Source: Protea cynaroides (taxonomy: Eukaryota; Streptophyta; Magnoliopsida; Proteales; Proteaceae). From it: a stretch of 64,000 nucleotides of DNA. Both the position numbers and the translations under genes were made by a program. The stretch spans positions 8,036,708-8,100,707 of the forward strand of contig CM053275.1 in NCBI GenBank assembly GCA_028583415.1, written 5' to 3'. Numbering within the stretch: position 1 is the stretch's first letter; each line of letters begins with the position of its first letter. The notes beneath the pieces were generated by a model that worked only from the letters and a program-made list of their open reading frames with translations, was not told where the DNA came from and searched no databases. Of the stretch, positions 48,201 to 59,109 are shown piece after piece.

Positions 48201-49295
48201 ATGTGCATTATTATTTTCTATAATTATTAAGCATGAATTTCGTTTGTACTTGTATATATAGAGACATACATTCAATTGTTTTTATGCTGAATTGAAATTT
48301 TCATAAAAACCATTGTTTGGGACTAGGGAGGCATTAATAATTATATTTAGTGATTGGAATCAGGTTGGTTCCTGATACTATGATTCAATTTTAGGAGTTA
48401 TATTTATTGTTAGGGGGTCCTGTATATATAGTGTCTACCTAGGAATTATCAAGAATATATGAGCTATTATTGTCTGTTGTTCACTGAACTGTTTGTGTGT
48501 ATGTTACTGTGTTTGGCAATGAGAATCAACTATGTACCAAGAAACTTGGGTGGAATAAACAGATTGTTCTTTTCTGCAGCTCAGGACAGAAAAGAGATGT
48601 TGCAGGAGATTATGCGAAGAGGTACAAATTCACTTGGGACAGATGTTCCAAGTGAGAGAGAAATCAACCGTCTTGCAGCTCGATCAGAAGAGGAGTTCTG
48701 GTTGTTTGAGAGAATGGATGAGGAAAGACGACGAAGGGAGAACTACAGATCAAGGCTGATGGAGGAACATGAAGTACCTGACTGGGCATATGCCGTCCCA
48801 GATAATAAGAAAGACAAGTCCAAAGATGGGGAACCTGATGGCAACAAAATTACAGGGAAGAGACAAAGAAAAGAGGTGGTTTATGCTGACACACTGAGTG
48901 ACGTACAGTGGATGAAGGCTGTTGAAAATGGAGAAGACTTGTCAAAAGTTATGGCTAGAGGGAGGAGAGAACAGCTTCAGACTGAGGCAAATGAATCGGC
49001 CAGTGATAACGTAGAGGAAGAGCATATAGCATTCAATCCAAGGAATGTCAATGAGTCTATTACAGTGAGAGAGGGAGGGACTGACGATAACTTGGGTTGG
49101 ACCCCTAAAAGGCTCAAATCTGGACCCACACAGTGTAATAAACCTGAAAATGAAGGTCTCAGGGGAAGTGGTTGGAGCGGGGATATCTTCACATGGAAGA
49201 CCCACAAGAAGAAGAGATCAAGCCATGGTGCTCCAAGTTCATCATCTGACACAAAAGGCCAGAATTATAACAGCAGACTGAATGGATGGGTTTGA
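29814..49295 (+). CDS. CHR23: SNF2-family chromatin-remodelling ATPase (MINU/CHR12/CHR23 type), 1118 aa
   Basis: DNA-dependent ATPase of plant SWI/SNF-type complexes, nuclear. Twelve exons join in frame: 29814-30041, 31138-31294, 33103-33167, 33769-33963, 34519-34668, 35771-36175, 37380-37639, 37751-37966, 40374-40581, 40665-40818, 45543-46145 and 48580-49295. The sum is 3357 bases; the Arabidopsis relatives are about as long. Order: an N-terminal QLQ/HSA-like helical region (residues about 77-300) with EELxR-type charged helices; ATPase motif I DEMGLGKT (438-445); motif II DEGH (541-544); LLLTGTPIQN; RPFILRRKK; and the helicase C lobe with SGHRVLLFST, STRAGGLGLNLQ and QAEDRAHRIGQ. The C-terminal tail has EEFWLFERMDEERRRRENYR and a basic end. 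No bromodomain, as in this subgroup. Intron 10 holds an antisense Copia element. CHR12 and CHR23 cannot be told apart here. Confidence 0.95.
32250..32640. repeat. Unclassified dispersed repeat in intron 2 of the SNF2 gene
   Basis: It contains GGGCCCACCC, a tandemly repeated TGTGATGGCAGAT motif and a purine-rich part like that at about 5590-5860 in the KAPP intron. No coding sequence. Confidence 0.4.
34207..34380 (-). mobile_element. SINE (Au-like) in intron 4 of the SNF2 gene
   Basis: Minus-strand SINE with the same body as 2811-2975: CTGGAAACAGCCTCTCC, GGTAAGGCTGTGTACA and GTGCACTGGGTATGCCCC, then a T-rich end. Near-identical flanks around CCATTCTGCCT (about 34198) and CCATCCTGCCT (about 34392) suggest a target duplication. 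Confidence 0.8.
34380..34416. repeat. Perfect 15-bp inverted repeat at the SINE border
   Basis: GCATTGGAATAGCCA (34380-34394) and its exact complement (34402-34416) are separated by 7 bases. It could form a short hairpin in the SNF2 pre-mRNA. Confidence 0.9.
38740..39000 (-). mobile_element. RTE-type LINE 3' fragment
   Basis: The sequence resembles 55015-55410: a run of CTCAACTC-type repeats next to GATGGGGTCGGCTAC, which on the minus strand is the GTAGCCGACCCCAT motif typical of plant RTE 3' ends. It lies in intron 8 of the SNF2 gene. Short and diverged. Confidence 0.55.
39187..39246 (+). repeat. (CA)n and (AAG)n microsatellites
   Basis: A CA run from 39188 to about 39221, then a short AGAAGAAGA run, in intron 8 of the SNF2 gene. 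Confidence 0.95.
39560..39745 (+). repeat. Tandem duplication of about 100 bp in intron 8
   Basis: The motif pair ATACACAATTTTTTACTC and AGATGGTTGCATCACATTTA occurs twice in the same order (about 39583-39650 and 39680-39745) with small differences. Confidence 0.75.
40107..40213 (-). mobile_element. 5'-truncated SINE (Au-like)
   Basis: Only the 3' body of the SINE is present (complement of GTCCCAGTGCATGAGGCTCC through GGAGAGGCTGTTTC). Flanks AAAGTAGTCTATA and AAAGTAGTTTATA are a near-perfect 13-bp duplication. It lies in intron 8 of the SNF2 gene, close to exon 9. Confidence 0.75.
42079..42161. mobile_element. hAT-type MITE nested in the Copia element
   Basis: An 83-bp hairpin-like element with ends TTAGTTGTTGAGGTGCC and GGCGACGCCTTGACAACTATGG. 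It is flanked by exact 8-bp repeats AGAGCACC (42071-42078 and 42162-42169), the hAT signature. It interrupts the Copia reverse-transcriptase region, so it came later. Confidence 0.8.
44025..44170. repeat. Two-copy direct repeat in the Copia leader
   Basis: A unit of about 70 bp with CACCACATATATTATAAAA, GGTCAGATCA and ACAATAAGGC is present twice in tandem between the 5' LTR and pol of the Copia element. Confidence 0.8.
46900..46962 (+). repeat. T-rich and G-rich homopolymer tract in intron 11
   Basis: Runs of T (about 46907-46937) and of G (about 46944-46958) with little else. Upstream, 46507-46540 and 46604-46650 repeat the motif TCTTGGAATTAATTTACTCA as a short local duplication. Confidence 0.7.
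47944..48110 (+). mobile_element. Diverged SINE (Au-like), plus strand
   Basis: tRNA-like head with TGGTGTGATGGTAAAAAC (box A region) and GGGTTCAGGTC (box B), then a body with GACCCTCCCTAGACCACTG and TTGCACTGG as in the other SINEs here. It lies in the last intron of the SNF2 gene. Confidence 0.65.
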
Positions 49296-50841
49296 CACAC
49301 GCCAAATCATTTTGAAGGATGTATTTATATGTAGCTTGAGTTTTATTGTAATTATAGTTCAGAGTTGTCCTATTCTTAGGGTGGTGATCATGTGGTTCCT
49401 GAACCATGCAGATCTCAGGAGGGCTTTTTTCTCAGCTTCTGTGCGTCGTGCTCATGCTAAGCCCTCCCCCCCCTCTTTTCTTTCTGATCAGTACTAAAAT
49501 GTAACATTTTGTACTGCAAATAAGAAATTATTTCCAGAGGTTTTTTTCTCAGCTTCTGTGCAGTGTGCTCATGGTAACGCCCCCTTTGCCCCTTCTTATC
49601 AGTACAAAATGTAACATGTGCTATTATATAATAAATAATATAATCATTTATCCAGGAAAGAAATAAAGTTTGCTCTAGAGGCTTAAATGAGTAAGCTGCC
49701 TTTGACATTCCTATACCTTTATGAATCTAATTATAAACCTTAATCCTCCACAATGGATACTGCTTCTGCTACCCTAAAGATGTGTGTGAAGAACCAATAT
49801 GTAGGTGTGAAGGGAAATGATTAATAAAGATGTACGCATGGTATCATTCTCTGAACTGCTTAATTTGGATTTAACTGGCATAAATACATTTGCATTTGTA
49901 TGAATGCCCTTAGGTTGCCTAAACTACCACATCATTCCAAATCTAATTACCCAAAAAAATGGAGGCACTATACAACAGAATTCAGGGATCAATTATTCCA
50001 ATGCTGTCAAAATTAGCAAATTCTATTTTTGTTGGTGCGAATGAAATTTAATTCGTCGGAGCTTGGGGGCAGGTGGTTTAAAGGAAAGTGGAAAATGATG
50101 GTGAGATTGGTGGAGATAAAAAGTTCACCATCACTTGGGTTTAGAATACTGCCTTATGTAAATAAATAGTTTGAATGCAGTAGGTCACCTCAAATTGAGT
50201 ACAGTTGGGGATGGATCATTGATCCTGCATGAAGTTGCTTTGATCCAAACCCTCCCAACTCCTGAAATGTGCTCCTCATTGTGGTCAGGCCAACCAGCAA
50301 TTATCCCCTCGTCCATAAATAAAAAGAAAATTATTTCACAATGGAGGGAAACATCGGCACCTATTTCCAGTCCATTGCGAGGTTTAGGTAGCTTGTTTGA
50401 TTTATTTTTCAAAATAATAGAGATCAAGGAACCAGGTTATATTGAAAGATCGTCTTCGTTGTCCGCACTGGAAGACTTCAATGCCTTTTCTTAGAGATAT
50501 TAGCTTCATGGTCTGAAAGGCTGACAAAAAACTTGGCTATTCTTCAGAAATCTGGTCTCCGATCTGAAATACAAGCCCATGATACTGGTATGAACCAGTG
50601 CTCTATGGTTGACTCCCCAGTAACTATTGCGTAGCAGTTGAGCGAGGATACTGGCTAGGCAAACCTACTAAATAGGATGCAAAGTGGCAGAGTGCAGCTG
50701 TGTTGAATAATCTCCTTAAATATCCTCATACAAATAGTAACCAGGGCAGATAGATCAATCTCGTTGAAGGAAAATATCCTTTCTTTTCCTTTTATATATG
50801 AAAATGTTCGAGAATTGGTGCAAATGGCCCTTAGGGCCTTA

Positions 50842-51372
50842 TTTGATAAAACTTTTGCTCTAGATTCTGGATTCCAATTTAGAATTTGAATTCTACTTCA
50901 GGCTAATTGCAAGATTATTTGGGAGTAAAAACATGTTTAATAACGCATTTTCTGTAATGGATTCCAAAATATCTCTAGAACAAAACATGTTTGATATATA
51001 CTATCCCCCAATCGAAGTTAGAAAAGTGGTGGTGGTGGTGATGGGAGGTGGCGGTGGTCGTGGTTGGTGGGTGGTGGCAGTGGTGGGTGGTGATAGTGGA
51101 GGTGATGGTGGGTGGTGGCAGTGGTAGTGGTTGTGGTGGTGGTCAAGTAAGAGTCAATTGAGAGTCAGACTTTTTTTCTTCTCTCAAAAACTTGTTCCAA
51201 TACGTTGGAGCAAGTATTAATTATTCCAAATTTTTGGATTCTGGAGCCATTTTGAATCCGATCCACTCTGTGGGAGCTCGAATTCAACCAAGCTTATCAA
51301 ACGCGCTTCTACTACAAAATGGCTCCCTAGGAGCCAGAATCCATAGAATTTAGAATCTGAAGTTTTATCAAA
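50842..51372. mobile_element. MITE-like element with terminal inverted repeats
   Basis: The left end TTTGATAAAACTTTTGCTC and the right end AGTTTTATCAAAC are inverted repeats that continue into AGATTCTGG/AGAATC motifs. No coding sequence and no unambiguous target duplication. A GGT-rich minisatellite lies inside it. Confidence 0.6.
51024..51143 (+). repeat. GTGGTG minisatellite
   Basis: About 120 bp composed of GGTGGT, GGTGAT and GGTGGC variants. Open frames across it are low-complexity and not credible genes. Confidence 0.9.
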
Positions 51373-52024
51373 CGGAAGCTTAAAGGAAAGGAAATTTTCA
51401 ATAGTAGCCTTGGAAAGCCGTGTTTTGAAACCTCTCAAAACCTCTCAAACAATGTCTTAGGTGAGAAGGTGTTGGGGCATTTGCAGCGCTCCTGAAATCT
51501 GAGTGCTTTGGCCCATTCATTTCTCAAGAATGCCCCTCAAAACTTCCATTTTTATCCATTAAAATAATCTGACATTAACGTTCTGCACAATTTGTCGCAG
51601 ATAAGAGAAAGCAATTAGACAACTTGAAATGCAAAGAATCTAATAACACCAACTTTGCTCAATGTATTCTTCCACATATTTTGAATATTAAGAAACATGA
51701 ATGAAGTACAAACATACTAAGATATGTCAATTTACGTAGCAAATAACAAGAACAGTAACTATCTGAGTACTGTTAAAAGCATTAACAACTAACACCACCT
51801 CTGAATAAAAAATGGTGGCCTCATAATCAAAGCTAAGCTACAAATACAACATCTGCAACACTTCTACTTGTTACTGCAGCCAGTCTTCCTATGAGTGGGT
51901 AGGATAGATAAGCTGGTCAGCAAAAGTTCTGCCAATAAGAGAAAAACAAGAGTTTTTTTTTTTTACTTTCCCCAGGTTGATAATGAAATGGAAACCGAAG
52001 ACCATACCTGGTATCTCTAGCCTC

Positions 52025-53638
52025 CTACTCCTCTTGGTTGACTTCTAGATGCTTAAGCTTTGATTCCAATTCATCCTCATTTTCATCACCTTCCTCTTTG
52101 GATTCATCTTCATCACCTTCCCCTTCAGGGTCATTCTCATCCAAGGGCCCAAGCACTTCAGGGGATTTCTTGAAAATCTCCTTTAACTCATCAATACCTT
52201 GATCAGAAATAAAATTGCCATCAATATTCAGCAATTTGAACTCAGGCTTATCCACCACAGCCTGTGCCAAAAGCCTGGCACCAACCCTTCTTATTGAGTT
52301 AGTGCTGAGATCAACTTCCCTTAGCTGGTTATGGTCCTCTTCCAATGCCTTGGCAATCACAATAGCACCCTCATCCTTTAGTTCATTTTCAGCTAAGTTA
52401 AGTTTGGTAAGGAGCTGCTTTGCTTTAATACAGGCAGCTATAGCAGGAGCAGCTTCAGAAGTGATGTCATTTCCAGCCATTTCCAAAACTTCCAGTGACG
52501 GAGCAGATTCTTTGAAAGCATTAGTAAGAGCAGTAGCTCCTTCGTCTTCCAGGTTTAGATAGCTCAGGTAAGCCTCCATAAGACCTGCATGCCCTGAAAG
52601 AGCTTTGCTCAGAGAAACTCCTGCATCCACACCAAACATGTTGTCCCGTAGATCAAGCTTCTTCAAATGAGTACATGTTCCAAGTGCCTTTGCAAGGGTT
52701 ACCCCTCCTTCAGAGCCTACCCTTGTAGAGGAGCATCTGAAATCTTCCAATGCAGGGGATCGCTTCACAACCTCAGAAATAGCAATAGCACCCTCATCTC
52801 CTGTCATATTATTATGAAAGTGAAGGACCCTAAGTTTCTCTGTGGAGGGAATTAGCTCGCATACTGCACGTGCAGCTTCCTCAGAGATTCCATCATTCAT
52901 CAAATATAGCTCCTCCAAGCTACTCTGAGATTTCAGGAGTTCTGCAAATGCCCTAACACCCTTCTCACCTAAGGCATTGTTTGAGAGGTTGAGAGATTTC
53001 AAAACACAGCCTTCCAAGGCCGATGAAAATATATTCATGACTTCAAGAGCTTCTGCTTCTGGTCTTCCTGCAATAAAGTCTGATAGGTCTACTTCTGTTA
53101 ACTGATCCTTGAGGGACACCAAGATGGGCTCTGCAATGCGTGCTGCACCAACGCCAAAGCTTCTATTGCTTAAACATATCTTCGTGTATGAATTCCCCTG
53201 CTCTTTTAAAGGCCTGAGAAGCTCCTCAGTCTCCTGTTCATCAATAAAGGCTCGGCGGCCTCCAGAGATGTCAAAAAAAGTTTCATGAGATGGCATAAAT
53301 TTGTCAGTTATTGTGAGTCCACCATCATCCTTATTTTGAGGGCCTTTTTTAAGAACCTCCAGCATAAGCTTGCTAGATTCCTTCGCATAAATTTGCACTG
53401 CAGAACTTCCATCACCGTCTGGCTCCTTCTCATGTTGTTGGTTTGCAGTAGCAAAAGCCATTTCTTCTATTTGTGTGGCATTCTCCTCAGCTTCTTCTTT
53501 GCTCAAGAGACCATGCTTTCGGGAAAAAATGGATGGAGTGGAAAGGTTCTTAGCCATTCTTTCCACAAGCATAAGCCGTGTACTCTGGCTAGGGGGCCAC
53601 AATTTAATGGAAAAGGGGCGTTGCTGAAAAGTCTCCAT
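52025..53638 (-). CDS. RANGAP: Ran GTPase-activating protein with WPP domain, 537 aa
   Basis: It stimulates GTP hydrolysis by Ran, keeping cytosolic Ran in the GDP form for nuclear transport. In plants the N-terminal WPP domain targets it to the nuclear envelope and, in mitosis, to the division plane. Seen: the WPP motif (W14-P15-P16) in SIKLWPPSQSTR; a WPP domain to about residue 110; an intermediate motif (SHETFFDISGGRRAFIDEQE); then an LRR domain from about 190 to 480 built of about 28-residue repeats (LKSLNLSNNALGEKG, LKKLDLRDNMFGVDAG, LTKLNLAENELKDEG); and a very acidic tail (ENDPEGEGDEDESKEEGDEN). The coding part is one uninterrupted exon. A TTACAG acceptor stands one base before the ATG, so the 5' UTR is spliced. 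The length fits RanGAP1 and RanGAP2; the two cannot be told apart with certainty. Confidence 0.96.
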   Translation of the reverse strand: METFQQRPFSIKLWPPSQSTRLMLVERMAKNLSTPSIFSRKHGLLSKEEAEENATQIEEMAFATANQQHEKEPDGDGSSAVQIYAKESSKLMLEVLKKGPQNKDDGGLTITDKFMPSHETFFDISGGRRAFIDEQETEELLRPLKEQGNSYTKICLSNRSFGVGAARIAEPILVSLKDQLTEVDLSDFIAGRPEAEALEVMNIFSSALEGCVLKSLNLSNNALGEKGVRAFAELLKSQSSLEELYLMNDGISEEAARAVCELIPSTEKLRVLHFHNNMTGDEGAIAISEVVKRSPALEDFRCSSTRVGSEGGVTLAKALGTCTHLKKLDLRDNMFGVDAGVSLSKALSGHAGLMEAYLSYLNLEDEGATALTNAFKESAPSLEVLEMAGNDITSEAAPAIAACIKAKQLLTKLNLAENELKDEGAIVIAKALEEDHNQLREVDLSTNSIRRVGARLLAQAVVDKPEFKLLNIDGNFISDQGIDELKEIFKKSPEVLGPLDENDPEGEGDEDESKEEGDENEDELESKLKHLEVNQEE

Positions 53639-55014
53639 TCTGTAACCATGGGTTCAAAATATACTATGAGCGTATAAGGAAATTTAAAAATGAAAAGATT
53701 AAGTGGTGGGCAAAATTTCAGAGATTCTAAAAAATTCCCAGGCATCCCATTCCATGCCTATATTCTATAATTCCCTAAGGTGTGACCACATTTTCAAAGG
53801 CAAACCAGTAAAAATAATGATGATAATAATGACCACCAATAAATTAAATGATAACAACAATGACAACATATGTTGTCAACAAAGGGAAAAAAAGAGTCCT
53901 CTTTCCAACCTGAAACCATAACAGTTACATGGTTGGGATCCGCTATTTTCTTAAACTTTCATTTAAGAATTGGCAAGAAATTATTAAAAGATTGCAAAGG
54001 AGTTAGATAAGTTACAAATAAAATAATCTGAGGTCACTTTCCTCACATGCGTTCACAATGAAATCAATAATGGGCTCTTGTTGTCCCTTTTCCATAATTA
54101 CTCCGTACAGAAAACATTATAAATGGAAGCTAAGTACAACTCCATGGAAGTTACAGAGGAATTAATCATTGGGTATGATGTCTTGCTTCAACTGGTAATA
54201 ATGTTCCTGCTTCTTTCTGAATATTAGTATAAGAAAAAGAGAAAGAAATTTTTTTTTTGAAAATATGTAACACCACATGAACATGTTCATTATTTATATA
54301 TTATTTCTTATTTCTGAATATTCTCTGCTCCATGGATTTTATCCACTCAAACTTTGCTAGAAAATAAAATAAAGGATTATAGAAGAAGATATAGAAACCT
54401 CATCAATCAACTACATTTGTTTTGCTGATCGTTTTGTTTGTTCTGAGGAATTAAATTACCTCCAGAACTCAAAGATGACAGTTTCTAACACAATTACAAG
54501 ATCATATCTCCAAAACAAAGGAACCTCAGGTAGTCATCACTGCACCAGAGGAACCAGTAAAAAATGAAGGGAACACCATTTCAATTACAGTGACCTAAGG
54601 CCCCTTTTGTCATTTCAGTTCCAATTTTATGGACCTATTTCATGAAATCATACTGTTTGGTATAAGTTTTGCACCCATTTTCAATAGACATTATAATGAA
54701 ATAAGTGGATACCCATTTCATCGACTTCACCTCCACCGTATTTCATTGATTTCAGAGACTCTCTCATGAGCACTGCATTCCTTCCTCCCTTGCTGTCCTC
54801 ATTGGCGGCAACTTTTTTCCACAGCCCCCTCTCCCCCTCTTGCAGCACCAGCAACCCCGCTCCATCCCAAACCCCTCCTACCATAACCCCTCTAATTTCT
54901 TGATATATGCCCTGTGAACTGCAATGCTGAATGATTTGTTTTACAAATTGAAGGATTATATGCCGTGCGTATAAAAACTGTGAAGAACATAGGTTGATGG
55001 CCTCCAAATTAGAG

Positions 55015-55410
55015 TTGAGTGGCCCTCTTAACTCAACTCAACTCAGCCTTATCCCAACTTAAAAGGGATGGCTACATAGATCCTTCTTCTCCAATCAGCT
55101 CTATTCAAAGCCCTACTTATTTCTAGTCCCAAGCTATGCATCTCTTTGCTCACCACTTCTTCTCGAGTCATTTTAAGCCAACCCATTTTCTTTTAACTCC
55201 TTCAATCTGAATCGAATCACCCTTCTAACCCGGAAGCATTCAAAAACCTCCGTTGCACATGCCCATACCACCTCAAACAAATTTCTCGCTACTTATCAGG
55301 CATCAGAGCTACTCCTAAATTAACTATAATTTGTTCATTCGTTATTTTATCTTTTCTAGTTTTACTACTCATCCATTTCAACATCCTCATTTAAGCTACG
55401 CCTCTCCCTA
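55015..55410 (-). mobile_element. RTE-type LINE fragment
   Basis: On the minus strand, broken frames give the end of a plant RTE reverse transcriptase in order: RWMSSKTRKDKITNEQI, NLGVALM, ICLRWYGHVQRR, then NRADWRRRIYVA. The typical 3' end CCCTTTTAAGTTGGGATAAG follows. Several stops. It lies in the inferred RanGAP 5'-UTR intron in sense orientation. Confidence 0.85.
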
Positions 55411-57489
55411 ATTTAGAGGGTTGAATAACCCTTTCAGTAGGTTTAATCACACCCCAATAATATTTCAAAAATCTTCTGAGATTTCAAGGGTGGATTATTG
55501 TTTTTGACAATCTCAGATAGAGCAAAGGTGATTTCTGGTAGGGTATGAAAACAGTCTAGAACTAGGGTTTAAGGATAGATTTTTATTTTATTTTAAAAGG
55601 AAATAGTAAGGAAGGACCTTGGGCAAAGTTTGGTGGCAAACTGGTCTGATTTCAGAGGGTTATGAAGGTTTGAAGGTGACTGGAAATAGGGTATCCACAG
55701 GGGTTGGAATGGGGCCGTAAATGATTTGTAGAATTAGGAATTCAAAAACCAATGACCAGGAAGATAGTTGACAAGACAGGGGTGCATAGATTTTTGAAAT
55801 AACAGCAATAAATAAGAGTAGTGATCAAGTATATCACGACCCTGTAATTCTACTACAAAAACCAATCGATTGCTATCTTGTAACCCTTTGATTGCCATTC
55901 ATTCAACTCAAAAATCACAGCATTACATAGCTGACAGAACATTTGTTATAGACTAACTAAACCCTAAACCTTTTATTCTTAGAAATGACTAAACTCTAGA
56001 AACATTCCTAAACTCTTAGACTTGAGAACCAAGGAATCTACATTGAAGCTTTCAAGAGCTTCCAGAGTTTCTAGAACCACACTCAACAGCAATTTAGCAA
56101 AATAGAAAAATGGACTCAATCTACCCAAAAACTTTCTAGAAAACAGAAAATAGAATCTAGAAGCTAATACCTAGTCTCAGCACGCATCAGTCCCCACCTA
56201 CTTGAGCCTATTAAAATGGCCATGTACAATAAAATACCAAAAAAATACTTGGCCCATGGCCCATAGAACCCACTGAGGACTTAAAATTGAGTCTAACTAA
56301 GACAATTGATCATATGTGCAGCCTCTGTCTACATCAAACTAGTGTCGATGACAATGACAAATTAATAATCTTTTCTCAGAATAAGGGTAAGAGGAAAAAG
56401 AAAAAGAAAACAAATAAAAGAAAAGAGTGGAGCAAACGGAAAACTCATAGACATTCAGGAATAATGGCATATTACAGAGGCCCCAAGACTGCTTTTATAA
56501 CCACTTTCACCCAAAATCACTCCTTGCCACCCCTTTTCCTTAACCATCAACAAAAAAACACAATGAAAACATGCAACTAATCTAAGACAAAGGAATCAGC
56601 AAATTAGGGACAAACAGCAGAAGGGAGGTCAACATCAAAATCACCAGTCCATGTCAAAATTGCTCCACAAAACTACCATCCAACCACCTCATTTAACAGG
56701 TGTCAAACAAAGGAAATATGAACAAGTTTCCATGCAAATCCACTAAAGCAAGTAGTCCAACAAGCCTTCTTCTAAGCTGATTGCAATCATATCACCTGTT
56801 TCTTTACTAAAGCAGAGCAACCCAAAGCTCTAAACTCTCCGGCCTTCAACAAAGTGACCAAGAACTAGCCAAAAAAATGTCCTAAACTAGTCCAGAATAA
56901 CCACCGAAAGACTTTTTTTAATAATCCACCACAAAAATGCCACAGCCTTTTTCCTGTCTCTATTCTTAGCTTCCACCCAGTACCTAAGGAAGTTGCTGCA
57001 AAGACAGACAGCACAACAGATCCGCTTGGTGTATGCCTCGGGCTTATACCTGAAATTAGCCCGCCCGAGAGCGTTAGTGAAGCCGTTATGGTTTCTTGCT
57101 CCGCTCAAGTGGCCTCACTGAAGCTTGGGGCCTCCTTCACTCGGAGGCCTGTTTTTGGCCCCAACCAAGTGGAAGGGAGAGTATATATGCGCTCTAACCA
57201 TGATCGACACAGGGAGGGAGTACGTGTGTGTTTTTCTTTTCATTGTCATATTAAAATATACAGTATGTTAGGGACAAGGCTGGGAGAAAAAGACCAAAGT
57301 TATATATAAATAAGACAAATATTCAAAGTATAAACAAAACTTAAGAAGCAAAATTTAAATCCTGGACTTGCAAACTACACACTGAACACTTTATATCCCC
57401 AAACACAATTAAGCATGATACTTATTTCAAGATAGTCTCCTTATGAACCCCATCTTTTTTCATTGGCCAAGAGTTTTGACACCCTCATC

Positions 57490-58138
57490 CACAAAAAAAA
57501 AGGCATAAAATCCATTACATAAATAGATCTTCCACAACACAAGCCATTAAGAAAAGACATCCAACAGAGAATGCATCAACTTTGGAACAATCACAGGTGA
57601 AAGCAATAAAATAGGAGAGAGAATATAGGCTCGGATCTGATATTGAAAATTGCCGGCAATGGAGCTAGACACATTACTAAGTAGAAAAATTGCAAAATTT
57701 TTCCGAACATCAACAAACTGCAAACACAAACAATGAATAGTAGGTCTTACGGTAGCTATTGATACTCTTACACGTACAGCCAGCAAGTCAGTTGAATGAC
57801 AATGCTAACCAACAATGACAAAGTAAACAGTACTGCGAAATTCTTGCATCTATGAGTCTGTATAAATATATTCCCAAGTAATATAATTAAAACACATAGA
57901 TCTCTCAACGGAAAATACACAAGAACACCGTATGATCCGTTCAATAAACAAGATGAAGCTTTTCAGCAAAGAACCAATCCAAAAGGTTCACTGCTTCAGC
58001 GAGAAATGCAACCACATTCGTCTCAAGGAAGATAAAGAAAGTAGAGGCAATTCAAATAGATTCTGAAATAGAAAAATGAAAGAAAAATCAACCCTAGGAA
58101 AATGTTTAGCAGGAAAAGAAGGGGAAGTTTTTTATTAC
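57490..58138 (-). repeat. Duplicated intron block, copy A (RanGAP first intron)
   Basis: Colinear with 62045-62703 over about 650 bp with moderate divergence and small indels. Shared landmarks include ACATCCAACAGA, GGATCTGATATTGAAA, ACAGCCAGCAAGTCAGTTGAATG, GCTTTTCAGCA and TAGCAGGAAAAGAAG. Homology stops at the splice donor; the exon and promoter beyond it are not similar. Confidence 0.88.
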
Positions 58139-58728
58139 CTAAAAATGTTGGGAAGGAACGTAAAGGAGAGCAGCGAATACCTCGATTCGGCTACTAGTTG
58201 TTGCTCGTCCGGCTGATTACCAAATGTAAGAGTGACCTTGAGAGAGCGAGAGAGAGAGAGTGGGAGGGAAAAAGAAAATTTCAACTGAAAATAACGAAGA
58301 AGCCAATTTTTGATTCGACAAATGGGACCAATCACAAATGAGATTTCAGATATGCTTTGGGACTCGAGACTTGAATGTCGAAAGCAAGGGTTCCTTTGGT
58401 AATTGACGTTGGGTTGAGCTATTGAGACCGAGTCGTTGTCGATTCGAACGAGTTGACCCAGCGTTTAGTTAGTACTCGCTTAATTCAGTTATTGTATTTG
58501 AAACCGTTGGATCATGTGGAAGATTATAGATCCTGGAATTTGACATGGGATATGCTGTAGAGCTTCAGTTTTCAGAATTATTGTAAATTTTTCATTTTAC
58601 TACTGAATCAATGATTTACATCCACTTCAAACATTTGGACATATTTAAAACATCGTTTTCTCCAACCTTTTGAATTTAAATTTTAAATTTCTCACCTATA
58701 AAACTGCTGTGATGGTCTTTGAGAGATC

Positions 58729-58860
58729 GAGTCCAAATCCTCTCCTCCTCGGCTCCCACCCCATCCATTGTTGGAGTTGTGAGCTGGCTCGAACTCCAAT
58801 GGACTCCCACAATTGGATGGGGTGGGAGCCAAGGAGCCGGGGAGGAGAGGATTTGGATAC
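58729..58860. mobile_element. Hairpin MULE-type MITE, 132 bp
   Basis: Almost a full inverted repeat: GAGTCCAAATCCTCTCCTCC at the left, GGAGAGGATTTGGATAC at the right. Exact 9-bp direct repeats TGAGAGATC lie at 58720-58728 and 58861-58869. Confidence 0.9.
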
Positions 58861-58874
58861 TGAGAGATCTAAGC

Positions 58875-59024
58875 GATGGGTTTTCATTCTTAATTCATAT
58901 TTAATTGTTTTGATTTAATTGTTGGTGTAGGGGCATATGTAATTGTTTTGATGGGTTTTCATTCTTAATTCATATTTAATTGTTTTGATTGAATTGTTGG
59001 TGTAGGGGCATATGTAATTGTTTT
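58875..59024 (+). repeat. 75-bp tandem repeat, two copies
   Basis: A unit beginning GATGGGTTTTCATTCTTAAT and ending GCATATGTAATTGTTTT is repeated with one mismatch noted. It directly follows the hairpin MITE. Confidence 0.92.
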
Positions 59025-59109
59025 GATTGAACCGTTGGCGTAGGGATCCTCTGTGTGGCTGCCAAAGCCTTATGAGAGGTCAGGATCATCACCCGTAGGA
59101 CTCGCCCAG

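Larger units (their letters stand above)
49296..52024. other. Intergenic region between the SNF2 gene and RanGAP (tail to tail)
   Basis: It holds the SNF2 3' UTR (with a two-copy motif, CTCAGCTTCTGTGC, at about 49431 and 49550), an unassigned open frame at 50171-50494, the MITE-like element at 50842-51372 and the RanGAP 3' UTR. No further gene is recognised. Confidence 0.6.
53639..58260 (-). other. RanGAP 5' UTR with inferred 4.5-kb first intron
   Basis: The acceptor TTACAG ends at 53640. A good donor (AG|GTAATA) lies at 58138, downstream of a minus-strand leader exon of about 100 bases (58139 to about 58250) starting in a CTCTCTCT run. The intron (53640-58138) is non-coding, holds an RTE-type LINE fragment, and at its 5' end is homologous to the CNX7 intron. 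The exon is inferred from splice sites and that homology, not from a transcript. Confidence 0.65.

Noticed and set aside
51024..51143. Glycine/valine-rich open frames in the GTGGTG repeat
   Set aside because: Minisatellite translation, not a gene.
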